A stretch of DNA of 64,000 nucleotides from Spirodela intermedia (Eukaryota > Streptophyta > Magnoliopsida > Alismatales > Araceae), in the NCBI GenBank assembly GCA_902729315.2, contig LR746273.1, positions 2,102,001 through 2,166,000 on the forward strand, read 5' to 3'. The position numbers and the translations under genes were made by a program. This document shows positions 1 through 11,535 of the stretch, one piece after another (the first letter of the stretch is position 1; the number at the start of each line of letters is the position of its first letter). The notes below the pieces were generated by a model. The model had not been told where the DNA came from. It made no database searches and was given only the letters and a program-made list of their open reading frames with translations.

Positions 1-544
1 GACGTGATCGTATGAATCTTTGTTGACCGGAGGGAAACCAGCGGTGATGGGCAGATACCGGGGGCTTTCCACGGGGTAGTTTGAGATCTCAGGTGAGCGG
101 AGTCGTCTCCTCCGGGTTAAGAGAGCACGACGTCACTCTCCTCCGAAGGTGACCTCCCAAAGCTGTTGTCGACCAGGGTCACCAGCCGGGCGAGTGGCGT
201 CTTCGCCTCCAACGCCCTCCAGGATGGGGAAGAAAGGTTTATTCTCTGCCGCCGGGGGTTCATATGGAGTGAAACGAATCGGCCACCGGCAGTATTAGGT
301 TGACACGCCAGGATTGCAGTTAGAGGAGTCGCCGATCATAGCAGCAACCTTTTGCCACCTAAAACCAAAAACAAAAAAATCTTCCAAGACGGCGTGCCAA
401 CTGTTTGGCTTCGGAGGCGTTTACTTTAGAAAATATGGATCGGATTATATAGTTGAAGGATATATTTTCATGAATATGGACTAGAATAAATTCGTTGAAC
501 CTCTCGTACAGGATATCTAATAGACAGAAGCGAAACATATATAT

Positions 545-547
<3 letters not shown>

Positions 548-589
<42 letters not shown>
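548..589. repeat. (GA)n microsatellite
   Basis: Uninterrupted run of about 21 GA units. It is the longest pure dinucleotide tract in the left part of the window and gives rise to a spurious Arg-Glu repeat in a long open frame on the plus strand. Confidence 0.95.
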
Positions 590-591
<2 letters not shown>

Positions 592-1239
592 CGGCAGCAG
601 GTCTATTCTTCTTGTATCAACTATTCCTCTCCCCCGAGACACTCGTCACGACAGGGCCTGCGCCTGGTCGGGGAAAAGCGCCGGATCTCCGGCGCAATGT
701 TCGGCTCAGTGGGAACGGCAGTCGACTGGGCGTCTGTCCGCCTGCTTTGAGAGCTGAGAGAGCGCGAGGCAGCCCCTATGTTACCCTCTCCTCCCTCCCA
801 CTGAAGAATGTGAACCATGGCAGAACACCGACTCAAACCACCATATCAGCTCTCTCACGAAAACGAGAAGCTCCTCATCAATCCCCTCCTCTCGTCTCTC
901 TTCTCCACCCTCCCCTTCCAAACTATCCTCTTACATTTTTTTTTAGAAGAAACCGAGGCAGCCGAGGAGGCTTTCTCCCATCGTGCACATCGACCTTGAC
1001 TTCCTGCTCGAGTTCGCCCCACTCTTGCGGGCGGACTTCGGCCGTGGCTCCAGGCCGTGAACATGCAGCGACGCGGATGATGGGTTTCTTCAACCTGGGC
1101 TGGGCCATGGGTTTTTTGTCGAGGATACGGATGGTGAAGCAGCATAGCCCAGACGGCGACTTCGTCTCTGGGCCGCGTGAATCGTCAAAGTATGAAATGT
1201 GTAACTTCTCATTTCATAGACCGACGAGAGCCAAGCAAA

Positions 1240-1262
1240 CTTTCTCTCTCTCTCTCTCTCTC
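1240..1262. repeat. (CT)n microsatellite
   Basis: Short CT run in non-coding DNA, the complementary orientation of the GA tracts seen elsewhere in the window. Confidence 0.85.
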
Positions 1263-3076
1263 CCCTCCCAAAGGACAATTGCCCTTCGTCAACGTAGCCA
1301 CTATATCTTCTCACACATAGGTTACCATCCTTATAAGAAAATGAAATCCCAACGTGCGGGCAAGCTCATACTCTTCGATTATAAGGTAAATCGCCGTCGA
1401 CTAAGGTAGAATCAGACTAGACCACTTCAACCTGGTAATATTCCTAACCTTTCTTGTGGTATGCCATTATATTCCGGATAACTCCCACGAATTTCACTGA
1501 AAAAGAAGCTCCCTTACTCATGATTTCCCCAGTTGAAAGATAGATTGATAGAAATTCTGATATATCCCTTTGTCAGTTTTTTTATCGTAAAGTATCTCAG
1601 TACCTATGGTTGGTGTGTGGCATTATACGAGTGCTACGTTCATCCATAATTTAGTTGCCATCATCATCAAAAGGACGAAAAGCATAAAAACATGAAATAA
1701 TACAGTTTATAATATTTATATTTAATAAACTTATTAAGTGATGATAATAATTTGATTTCAAAAGGATGAGAAAACACTTTACTTTATAATATCAAAGGTT
1801 ATTTGGGTTTACACTCCGTAAAGATCCCCTCTCTCAAGATCATTCATTGAAAACTGACTAATGAAGCCCACCATGGGTCCAATGAAAGGCTTGCGGCATA
1901 GTTGGGGTCCCACTAAAGAAGATGGACAATTGGTGTACGGTTCGATAGGCTAATTGAAGGGGACGACTCTTGTTGGTCCTCTCATCACCAGTTCCCTCCA
2001 ATCCTTGCCTCACTGCGTTTATATAAAAGTCAACTCAAGGCCAACATATTTCATTAATTATTAGAAAAGTTAGGGTAATGATCAACGGTCGGCCCAATTT
2101 GGGATTAAGTGATAATGCCGTTTTAAAATTTGCACATTTTTTCCCTGGTTCATGTTGCGTCGCGTCGGCGTGACAAAGATCTCGTTGTCAGCATCCGTAC
2201 GATAGGCTCACAGTCAACGAGCCATTCATTTTTTTAGTGGTAATACGGAAATGGCAGCCAGCCACCACCGGCTGCTTGGTGTCTGGCAGCTAGTGACCGA
2301 ATCGGATTCCATTCGTTGTAACGCCGTTGGGTATAACTTTCAAACTGGCGGTCCGACTGCTAGATTGGATCGAGACAAGTGGCAGAAATTGGGTCCTAAG
2401 GAAATCTTGTGGAGGCCAAAAAGGGTCAATCTCTACTATTAGTAATATAGAGAAACTTTAGATCTAATCAGATGATATATCCAATTGCTGTTGTCTTAGA
2501 AGTCGGGGAATATATCCATTGAAGATAAGATCAAATTTATACATGGACAAAGAAAAAGCTTGACTGCTGCTTCTGACTAGCCACAAAGGGCGTTGACTGG
2601 GCAATCTTAGTCCACGTGGCAAGGGGGTTATAGTATGGATGGAACTCTAATTGCGTGATGAAATTTCTTCACGTGGGATTGGTGGCCAAAGGCCGTCCTC
2701 TTGTCTCATGCAGCATCATTGGTCTGATTAATTAATTTTAGACCGTCACATAATTCATCCATTAGCCCCAACCACTCCATTCTTGGTTTTTAGTTTTCCA
2801 TCCCAATTCACAAGAGTCAAGGGATATAAATGTTTCATATTAATCGTACTTCACCTAACCTAATGCTCATATTAATCGTATCTATACCCTGAAATCCGTG
2901 ACCCTCCGGTCGGAAATTTTAAATCTCATAAACATATTTATCGGACTTCATTCATGATTATTCGTTAATTTCCGTTGAACCCAACTGGACGAGGTCCCAC
3001 GTGTGGCACGTTGCCAGGGGTGTACGGCGGGGACATGGGGCATTGACACGTGGCTTTTTCTGGCAGAACTCCGCAG

Positions 3077-3083
3077 TTTATAT
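3077..3083 (+). promoter_or_regulatory. Possible TATA box of the SAUR gene
   Basis: A TTTATAT element lies about 220 bases before the chosen start codon. It is the best TATA-like match in the GC-rich upstream region. Position-based inference only; no auxin-response TGTCTC element was seen close by. Confidence 0.3.
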
Positions 3084-3303
3084 GGACCGAGTGGGGGATG
3101 GCGGAAGCCAAACGTTTCTCCTCCTTTCTCAGGCGTGGGGGTCCATGAAGAGACTCAGGGGGATCAGGGTGGGCAGGACGTTGCACTGTGTCTGGAGATG
3201 GGTCCGACGACGGCGGTGGCGGTCCAACGGCGGCGATTACCTCCGCTCGGGATGTACCTTCTCTCCGTCACCCTCCCAGCGAGCTGACCGGGAGAGGACG
3301 GCC

Positions 3304-3756
3304 ATGGCGGCCAAGTTCGCCGACTGGGGCCGCCTCTTTCCTTTGCGCCTTCGACCTTCTCCTCGGGCCTGGTTATCTGGAGGAGGAGATGAGTACGGCG
3401 GTGATTATCAGCTCCTCCGGCAGCGCCGGCCGAAGCCTCCTCCCAAGGGGCACCTCGTGGTGTACGTCCCCCGAGACGGCGGCGAGCGGCCGCACCGCGC
3501 GGTGGTGCCAGTGGTCTACTTCAACCACCCGCTGTTCGGGGAGCTGCTGCGGAAGGTGGAGACAGAATTCGGGTTCCAACAGTCCGGGGGGATCACCATC
3601 CCCTGCCCGGTCTCCGACTTCGAGAGCATCTGCACCGCCGTGGCCGCCGAAGTTGGCCGCCGCAGGAGCGGCAGCTCCGCCGCCAGGTTGCCGCGGCAGC
3701 TGCTCTCCCTCACCGGACGCCGCCCGATCGTCCAACAGACCTGCGATTATATTTGA
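3304..3756 (+). CDS. SAUR-family auxin-responsive protein
   Basis: Intronless 150-residue protein of the small auxin-up RNA family. SAURs are short-lived plant proteins; many inhibit PP2C.D phosphatases and so activate the plasma-membrane H+-ATPase during cell expansion. That role is family knowledge; nothing here shows which subgroup this protein joins. The SAUR core spans residues 48-115: a KGHLVVYVP strand, the AVVPVVYFNHPLFGELLRK segment, and EFGF followed by GGITIPCPVSDFE. The variable N-terminus contains a basic proline-rich stretch, and the C-terminus is extended and arginine-rich. The frame stays open upstream to 3001, but the ATG at 3304 is chosen because the SAUR N-terminus begins there and the upstream part resembles nothing. 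High third-position GC and absence of introns are usual for this family. Confidence 0.9.
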   Translation: MAAKFADWGRLFPLRLRPSPRAWLSGGGDEYGGDYQLLRQRRPKPPPKGHLVVYVPRDGGERPHRAVVPVVYFNHPLFGELLRKVETEFGFQQSGGITIPCPVSDFESICTAVAAEVGRRRSGSSAARLPRQLLSLTGRRPIVQQTCDYI

Positions 3757-4596
3757 AATGCGCGTAGAAATCTGATTATCACGTAACCCTCTCTCCTCTT
3801 CCGCTCCAAACAGACGCGCCCATCTGGCTTTAACGTAAAGGAGTCGGCTTTCCCCTCGTCAAAAGAGGGAAAGGGAAAGAGCTGATCGGTACACGGCGGG
3901 GGAATCCCCAAAAGCCACCGTCCTACTGATCTCTCCGGCTTCTCCCTCCTCGCCGGAGGTGGGAAGAAGCCGACTGAAGGCGACACTGTCCTTATCCATG
4001 AGCACCGCCGGCGGTGGGAGCCTCAAGAGTTCTGATATTTCCCTCACATCCTCGCCACCGGCGACGACCGAGATCAGAATCCCCCCCACCATCAGCATAA
4101 CTTGCAGTTCCAGCAATTAAACCAGATAAATCACAAGAATCACACTTCAAAACGATCATCGTCTGAGGGCATCTGTCCATCGATGACAGGGTCCAGACCC
4201 CCCCGCAATTTAGTATAATTTACTCAACTCGGATATAAAAAAGCTAAAGACAGTTTATTATAAGGCTAGTGGGCATGAGACTGGAATAGCGGGTTAGACC
4301 CCCCTCGCCCGAATTCAGTAATTAATAGATATCTTTATTCAACCCGGATATATAAAAATAAAGACAAGTATAAAAATCTATTGGGCCTCAGAATGTAGTA
4401 GTGGGTTTGGTCCATTATGGTGGAACAGAAAATGGGCTATATGGGCCTTCTTTTTCTTGCTGGGCTTGCTTCACTCGCCGCCAGGAACCTTCTTGGAGGC
4501 CACATCTTCTCCTGCAGGCCCTGCTTCTTCCTCGGGCACTCCCGAAGCTCTTCCGTACAGGCGGCGCTGCCCTTCTCTCCGGCGATCGTACCCATC
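3757..4596. other. SAUR-HOP intergenic region
   Basis: Contains the SAUR 3' flank and the promoter/5' UTR of the HOP gene. Short open frames on the minus strand (3747-4180) have no recognisable domain. An AT-rich part at 4200-4380 has two similar segments, each ending in 'tataaaaa(t/g)'-like runs (around 4230 and 4350), but no defined regulatory site can be supported. Confidence 0.45.
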
Positions 4597-7500
4597 ATGG
4601 CTGAGGAGGCGAAAGCCAAGGGCAACGCGGCCTTCTCAGCTGGCCGCTTCGACGAGGCGGTGCGACACTTCACGGCGGCGATCGACCTCGCGCCCACGAA
4701 CCATGTCCTCTACTCTAACCGCTCCGCCGCCAACGCCTCCCTCCACCGATACGCCGAGGCCCTTGCCGACGCCGAGAAGACGGTTGAGCTGAAGCCCGAT
4801 TGGCCGAAGGGATATGGCCGCCTTGGGGCCTCCCTCGTTGGGCTCGAGAGCTTCGACGACGCCGTCTCCGCCTACCGGAAGGGCCTGGAGATCGAGCCCC
4901 ACAACGAAGCCCTGAAGGCGGGCCTTTCGGATGCTCAGGCGGCCGCTGCGCGGGCGCATAGGGCGCCGCCGGGGTCCTCCCCGTTTGGGAACATCTTCGA
5001 GGGCCCGGAGCTGTGGGCGAAGCTGACGGCGGATCCGTCCACAAGGAGCTACCTGCAGCAACCAGACTTCGTGAGGATGATCCAGGAAGTACAGCGGAAC
5101 CCCAAAAACCTCAACACTTACCTCTCGGACCAGAGGATGATGCAGGCCCTGGGGGTCTTGCTGAATGTGAAGGTGAGGACGTCTGAGGAGATGGAGAAGG
5201 GGGCTCCCGAGGCGGAGCTGCCGAATAAGAGTCCGAAATCAGAGTCATCTCAGCGTGCTCCAGAGTCGCAGCCAGAACCAGACCCAGCACCTATGGAAGT
5301 GGAGAAAGACGATGAGGGAAAGCGGAGGAAGGCAGAGGCACAAAAGGAGAAGGAAGCGGGAAATTCGACATACAAGAAGAAGGACTTTGATACGGCAATC
5401 CAGCACTATACTAAAGCGCTTGAGCTCGATGATGAGGACATCTCTTTCCTTACGAACAGGGCTGCGGTATATTTGGAAATGGGCAAGGTAAGGGGATCCC
5501 TTCTCAACTCTTATCGTCAAACACTAGCAAAATTTCCTGGTTTTACGTCAGAAATGAGAATATATCGTGCTCTACACCGCTGTTCACAGTGTTACTTAAT
5601 TGTTCTTAACGATTTCAAGGTGATTTGGCTAGTTTTTCTTGGGTATGTGATTATTTTCTGCTTCGTTCTTTTTTTTTTCGATAGGTAGCGCAATTAATAC
5701 ATCATTGGGTCTCTTATTAATAAAAAAATCGCATTATTTGTTATCTGTTAAACTAGGATTTCCATAATGAATCTCTAGACTCGATGTATTGGACGATTTA
5801 TTTTTTTTAACAATATTTTCACCTTGTGGAAAATTCCTCGCGCTTTATCTAATTTTTATTGTACATGACGATCGAACAGTGTCGCCTTGCCAGTAATCAA
5901 GTTGTCTAGTGTTTCGCCCGTTCGTACTAGCAATTTTTCTCACTCGGAACGTGGAGAGATCATTCCAGAACATAACGTGGTCGGAGAGAACTGAGAAACT
6001 TGGTGTCTAATGGTCAGAAAAAATATTTCTAGCTCTCATTATTATCCTATAATCTTATATGTCACTCATCTGGTCAATGTAGGGCCTGAAGAACCAAGCA
6101 GAGCGCAGCAGTGTCCACAGTTTTTTGTCCACTTGCATAGCTTATGATCTTCCTTCTTCCTTTAGATTTTCGCTGCAATTCAACCAGATTCAGAACGTGT
6201 TTCACTATCTGCTGTTGACTTTTCAATTTAAAAACCAGGGAGCAGACTGGGCCGCAGTCCCTTTTGCCTTAGAATGGGTGTTGCGATTCTGGACACCAAT
6301 TAGTTCTCCCATCGACTCTTTCTGCTACCTATGAATTATGAAACCCTTTTGAAATAGCATTCAGAAAACATACCATCAGAAACAGAATAAACGTTTTGGA
6401 AGCATTGACACGTCCCTGTCCCTCAAATGCCCGCAGACATGGCATTATTCTCTGGTTTGATGGGGAAAGCAGTTTGATTTCTGTCAGTTTTATTAATTTA
6501 AAGCGTTCTACACGTATTTTCTTCAAATACTGGTTATTAGACATTTGCCATAAAACTTTCCCTCTTGTTTTCCGTATCTAATGACGCTACCATGAAATAA
6601 TTATCCTCAAAGTCAAATGTATGTTCGCTGTGTGATGCTCATATCTGAGCTCACTCGGTATGAGAACCCTTCTTTAGTTTGATCAGGGCGACTTAGGATG
6701 GTGAGCTGAAATTCATGAAGCCCTAGAACATGTATCTCATCATCTTCTTGATTTTGGAAGATTAAGGCCCATTTCTTATGATTTCTGATGACCGATCCAT
6801 GTCGTTTAGTACGAGGAGTGCGTCAAGGATTGTGACAGAGCTGTCGAGAGGGGCCGAGAGCTTCGTTCTGATTTCAAGATGATCGCAAAGGCGTTGACTA
6901 GGAAGGGCACGGCATTGGTCAAGCTGGCCAAGACTTCAAAGGATTATGAGCCCGCTATTGAGAGCTTCCAGAAAGCGCTGACTGAGCACCGAAACCCTGA
7001 TACATTGAAGAAACTTAATGACGCCGAGAGAGCGAAGAAAGACTTAGAGCAGCTAGAATATTATGACCCAAATTTGGCTGATGAAGAACGCGAGAAAGGT
7101 AATTGCCCACTCAATTGCTCTTTTACACTTCATCGGATGCCTCTGCTACTCGTGTGTTTCTACAGAATCAGTGCCGTCGAATTAGATTTAATTTAGATTT
7201 TTTGTCAAATCTGTCTCTCTTTTACCAGGAAACGAGCTCTTCATGCAGCAGAAATACCCAGAAGCTGTGAGGCATTACACAGAGGCTCTGAGGAGGAATC
7301 CTCATGATCCAAAGGTGAGAGATTTCGATCTTTGAGCCGCCGCAGTGTTCATGATTCTTCCCGGACGATTCTGATTAGGCCTTATCAGCTTCAATCTCTC
7401 TTGGTTTTGATATTCAGACCCACTAGAAGGATCTCATAATCAAGGTTTCGGAATCGCTTCCCCTTGGTTCACTGATTTATATTGATCTCTCCAGGTTTAT

Positions 7501-8229
7501 AGCAACAGGGCGGCGTGCTACACGAAGTTGGGGGCCTTGCCAGAGGGGCTGAAGGACGCCGAGAAGTGCATCGAGCTTGACCCATCCTTCTCGAAGGGGT
7601 ACACCAGAAAAGGAGCCGTTCAGTTCTTCATGAAGGAATACGACAAAGCTCTGGAGACGTACCAGGAGGGCCTGAAGCACGACCCAAGCAACCAGGAATT
7701 GCTGGACGGAGTCCGCAGGTAGGCTTTCTTGAGGGGCCAGATTTCTTCAGCCCCCCTACCTGTTCTGCGCGCTCGGTGATTACTTATTTCTGTCCCCCGA
7801 ACCAGGTGTGTCGAGCAGATCAACAAGGCTAACCGGGGAGAGATCAGCCCGGATGAATTGAAGACGAGACAGGTCCGTTGACCCGTTCAGTGTGCTCAGT
7901 CTGCTGCTGGGTTCTGCCCGGTCAGATCATCTGACACAGACTTTTTGACAGGCCAAGGCGATGCAGGACCCGGAGATACAGAACATTCTCTCCGATCCCA
8001 TCATGCAGCAGGTAAAAATCCCAGCGGCAATGCCGTGACCCTTCAAAAATCGGCGGGATCTGCCGTTAGGATTGCCATCTGACGAGGAGCTGGGGGGATT
8101 TTTGGTGGTGGACAGGTGTTGGTTGACTTCCAGGAGAACCCCCGGGCTGCGCAGGAGCATCTGAATAGCCCGCAGGTGATGCAGAAAATCCAGAAGCTCG
8201 TGAGCGCAGGAATAGTCCAGATGAGGTGA
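4597..8229 (+). CDS. HOP: HSP70-HSP90 organizing protein (HOP/STI1)
   Basis: Cytosolic co-chaperone that bridges HSP70 and HSP90 through TPR domains. Seven exons give 576 residues, the normal size: 4597-5487, 6810-7098, 7229-7314, 7495-7718, 7806-7872, 7952-8011, 8116-8229. All junctions are GT-AG and keep frame. Domain order is TPR1 (2-104, with GN and SNR carboxylate-clamp motifs), DP1/STI1 (about 137-190), an acidic/proline linker with a basic KRRK stretch (242-245), TPR2A (about 245-385), TPR2B (about 394-505, with RKGAVQFFMKEYDKALETY), and DP2 ending in a short IVQMR tail. Most of TPR1, DP1 and the start of TPR2A lie in exon 1; a 1.3 kb first intron splits TPR2A. The ATG at 4597 begins MAEEAKAKGN, the usual HOP start; an in-frame upstream extension to 4417 looks non-coding. 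The C-terminal exons match plant HOPs closely, so the identification is secure. Confidence 0.96.
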
Positions 8230-9043
8230 GAGACGGCAGGCGGAGGGAAGAGGCTCAAGAGGAAGGATCACTCGGATGACTCCTGAAGAAGGTTCATCCG
8301 TTCCCGTGTGTTCAGGATTGATTTTGAACTAAATTTTCGCCAGCTCTGGATGGGTATCACCGTTGTTGTGCTCAAATTTGTCCATAACGTCGATTATTTC
8401 GCTTCTAGCAAACTACAGCGAAGACAGTGCGGGTCCCTCCGTGTGCTCGTCGAGCTCTTGGCCAGCATATTCCTCTGCCATCTGATCTGACTTGTTGATA
8501 GTATACACGCCCACTATTAGACCAGGCTGTTGACATTTGAACCATTATTCGATTTAGCTTGTTGCTAGTTGTAGACTCATTGTCAAATGTTTGTTGTCCT
8601 AATAATACCCCATTATTTTGATCAATGTTCATTCGATCCACAGCTCGCCGACATGAGAGCCAGTACCTTGGCCAATCGACTTCCCAACGACCGTCGGCAG
8701 CTCAGCCGTGCTCGAGTTCTGGAGGTTGCAGGGTGGTGACAGGAAGGCTGTGCCCTTCACGGCCCCGGCCTTCCTGTTTCATGGACCACGCGGGGCCGAA
8801 GTGTTCGTCTCCCTTTCGTTGTCTATGGCCCCTGCGGGAACCAGTAGTCTGCCATTGATTCCGCCCTGTACGGCCGGTGGGAGGTCTACTGCCCGGCAAG
8901 GCCGCAGGCGGGGCCGCAGGCGGCACGTTGCGGCCAGGGGGGCCGCGTGGTTGCATATTAAAACGAGCCCCCGATCCGTTGGTTCCTTACCCTCTCGTTT
9001 CTGCAGTTCCTGCCCCCCCTTTGCAACAGTCAGTCCAGTGGAC
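8230..9043. other. HOP 3' flank and PMEI promoter region
   Basis: Non-coding by my reading. A stretch around 8580-8640 with AATAATA and AATAA signals may be the HOP polyadenylation zone. From about 8650 the sequence is GC-rich and leads into the first PMEI gene. Confidence 0.45.
8955..8963 (+). promoter_or_regulatory. Possible TATA box of PMEI gene 1
   Basis: An ATATTAAAA element in otherwise GC-rich sequence, about 85 bases before the ATG at 9044; the spacing suits a short 5' UTR. Inference from position and composition. Confidence 0.4.
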
Positions 9044-9691
9044 ATGGCAGCCCACAGAAAAGCCGCCGCCGCCGGCGTCCTCCTCCTCGCGGCTCTGGCT
9101 CTCGCACTCCACGCGGGGACGGTCGCGGCCGCGGCCGCCGCCCTCCCCCGCCGGTACCAGGACCCGAGGGTGGCGCTGGCGCTCATCCGCAACAGCTGCC
9201 GGACCACCGAGTACCCGCGCCTGTGCGTGCGCTCCCTCTCCGCCTTCGCCGGCGCCATCCAGACCCCCGCGCAGCTAGCCGACGTAGCATTGGCGGTCAG
9301 CCTGAGGACCGCCCGCTCCGCGACGGCCGTGGTGACGAGGATGGCAGCGCGGCGGCGGCGCAGGATGGGTCGCCGGGCGGCGTCCGCCATCGGGGACTGC
9401 CTGGAGACGATGGGAGATTCCGTCGACGAGTTGAGGGACTCGCTCCGTGCCATTGGCCATATGAACAGGCGCAATGTCCGCCTGCAGATCAGCAACATCC
9501 AGACGTGGGTAAGCGCCGCGCTGACGGACGACGACACCTGCATGGAGGAGCTCGCCGGAAAGGCCATCGACGCCGAGGTGAGGGCCGTCGTGAGAGGCCA
9601 CATTACGAGGGTTACCCAGCTGACGAGGAACGCTCTGGCTCTGATCAACACCCTCTCCACCACCGCAGCCGCCGCCGCCGACTCTCCGTGA
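9044..9691 (+). CDS. Plant invertase/pectin methylesterase inhibitor (PMEI) 1
   Basis: Intronless, 215-residue secreted inhibitor of the PMEI/C-VIF fold. Proteins of this family bind either apoplastic pectin methylesterases or acid invertases; sequence alone does not tell which. An N-terminal signal peptide is clear: a basic start (MAAHRKA) followed by a Leu/Ala-rich core to about residue 30. The four conserved cysteines of the helical-bundle domain are C52, C61, C119 and C166, the first pair nine residues apart as expected for the N-terminal hairpin disulfide. The QTWVSAALTDDDTC segment before C166 is a hallmark of the family. An arginine run (RRRRR, about 103-107) sits between helices. The start at 9044 is preferred over upstream in-frame codons because it begins the signal peptide. 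It is paralogous to, and convergent with, the gene at 11536-12132. Confidence 0.92.
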   Translation: MAAHRKAAAAGVLLLAALALALHAGTVAAAAAALPRRYQDPRVALALIRNSCRTTEYPRLCVRSLSAFAGAIQTPAQLADVALAVSLRTARSATAVVTRMAARRRRRMGRRAASAIGDCLETMGDSVDELRDSLRAIGHMNRRNVRLQISNIQTWVSAALTDDDTCMEELAGKAIDAEVRAVVRGHITRVTQLTRNALALINTLSTTAAAAADSP

Positions 9692-10659
9692 ACCCTCCTC
9701 CCCTTCCCTCCCCTCCCCTCCTCTCGTCCCCCACCGTCCCGTTATCACCCCCCCGAGTGGAAGGGTGAGCTACTGCAAGTCCGTCTCCTGCTTGCTTTAC
9801 TACTGGATTGCCGATGGTAGCTTTCCATGGTTCCCTTTCGATCTCTCATGGCAGTAAATTACGGTGGGCATGTCTTTACTGTAAGAGATGACTCATCTAA
9901 CATTAAATTCAGAAACCCATAACATAAAATCGATAATTTCCTTCATTCGTAGGTATAATTCAACAGATGAAAACTAATTTCTCTGTCCTCGGAGCGAATA
10001 GTAGAGACCGCACGGCCCTAAGTCACCCCGGTACAGTCTGCGAAGGTGTTGCTCTCTCCACACTGCCGAAACCCTAACGTCTGTCAGGTCCATCCTTCCT
10101 ACCTTGTCGGACACCAGGAAGGAAGAGAGAGAGAGAGGACCGATCCCCCTTACTGTCCGATGTATATGGGCTACCCAAAGAGTGAAAGAAGTGGTCACAG
10201 TGCGTGATTTTACGACCATCAGTCGGTAATAAAGCAGAGCTCCTGCCGTCCGTTGCGGCTGAGCAGCCCGGAGAAGTACCGCGATCACCTTGGCCGTTTG
10301 AGGGGCCTATAGAAGGGGCACAATCCGCTGCCGACAGAGGCTTGGCATTAACTGCGGCGTTAATTAAAATACGCCAATCGATGAAGAGAATCTCGACGGG
10401 ACGAACTCCTGGGCCCGGAGCTCTCGAGAGCTACTCATCCGGGCTGGCTCCGGCCTTGTCATATCTCTGGACGCGCGGCTGTCGCTGTCGTGGGCCGCCT
10501 CCGGGCACATGCTTGAATGAGGAGGGCGAGAGGTCTCCGTCCACCGGAGAATCGCTCTCCGGCTGCGGGTACTGAACAGCATCGCGGCCGCTTCTCCTCC
10601 GGCGCCGCCAGCGAAGAGTTTCTTATATCCGTAATTATTAAGTTAATCTCTCCCCATCG

Positions 10660-10735
10660 CCATCTCTATCTCTATCTCCGTGCGTTATCTCTCTTGAGTT
10701 CCGTCTCTATCTCGTCTGCCTCGAGCTCTATCTCT
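10660..10735. repeat. Degenerate CTATCT/TCTCTA tandem repeat
   Basis: Pyrimidine-rich interval with repeated 'atctctatct'-like hexamers, imperfect and interrupted. Non-coding. Confidence 0.6.
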
Positions 10736-11041
10736 ACGCCTTCGTCCATTTCTTTCTTAATTATGATGTCCGCATGCGCCGCCTGCGCCGCCTGCTAGCG
10801 GGCATGTGCGGATGTCGGGAGGGGGCTTTCCGTGCATGCGATCACGTGGCCGTCGGAGCCGGCCATTACCGTCTATCCTTTTCCCTGGCCCGCCAAGCTG
10901 CTGCCTTTATTCCGCCGCCCTCACCGTCGCCGTGGTGAAAGCCCTCCTGCGGCGCCCTGAGATCGAAAGGTCCCTCCTTTCCGTGAAAGAGGGTGACCGA
11001 CCCCCCTGGCACACAGATTGCTTCACGAGTCGAGTGAGAAA

Positions 11042-11061
11042 AAGAGAGAGAGAGAGAGAGG
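11042..11061. repeat. (GA)n microsatellite
   Basis: About ten GA units in the inter-PMEI spacer. Confidence 0.9.
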
Positions 11062-11535
11062 GTGGTAACCAGCATCCCCCATTAATGGAGGGGAGATACT
11101 TCAAACACCAGTACCGTACACCCCACAGACTGCGACAGTCCGTCAATAATGATACGATTGGGACCGTCTCCGCCATACCGAATGTGACAGGCAGTTCATC
11201 CCTCTTCTCTCTTATACACACATTTCTCTCCATCTACTTCTACCGACAATATTCCGGAGGAGACAGCGAGAGGAACATGATTCCGGAGAGGCTTTCGGTG
11301 TCGGAAACGTAAGTGAAACCAGAAGTGCAAGATCAAGATCTTATTCTATGCTTCGTCCGAGGGCTACGGGTTCTTCACCGGCATCAAAACCACCTCTACG
11401 GTTTTTGGTCCTTCCGGAAAACACACATATACACACATTCTCCAAGCTGAGAGAAGGAGAGAAGGATAGAGAGAAAGATGGATGTGTATGGATAGAGGAT
11501 GGAGCTTGTTCACAGGAGGAGATGGAGCTTCTGGC

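Larger units (their letters stand above)
1..3303. other. Intergenic/unassigned region upstream of the SAUR gene
   Basis: No coding region here could be tied to a protein family. The first 500 bases and 600-1400 are GC-richer, and the open frames over them are unstructured; one of them translates the GA microsatellite at 548-589. From about 1430 to 2950 the DNA is AT-rich and looks like ordinary intergenic sequence. The left edge could hold the end of a gene lying mostly outside the window, but I could not show it. Confidence 0.5.
9692..11535. other. Intergenic region between the two convergent PMEI genes
   Basis: Holds the 3' flanks of both PMEI genes. Open frames here are unstructured and lack family motifs. 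Simple-sequence patches occur: CCCCT-rich DNA just after the first stop codon (9694-9735), a degenerate TCTCTA/CTATCT tract at 10660-10735, a GCCGCCTGC repeat at 10777-10797 and a GA run at 11042-11061. Confidence 0.5.

Noticed and set aside
495-1409. Long open frame with a run of Arg-Glu repeats
   Set aside because: The repeats are just translation of the GA microsatellite and the rest has no domain or sensible composition.
2251-2442. 63-codon open frame with an ATG
   Set aside because: No family resemblance, AT-rich surroundings, no conserved-looking features; treated as chance.
3859-4116. Minus-strand frame with a hydrophobic start resembling a signal peptide
   Set aside because: Only 85 codons, no domain, and it lies in the SAUR-HOP spacer; chance open frame more likely.
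8779-9663. Long minus-strand open frame opposite PMEI 1
   Set aside because: Shadow of a GC-rich coding region; the plus-strand frame has the cysteines and signal peptide of a real family.
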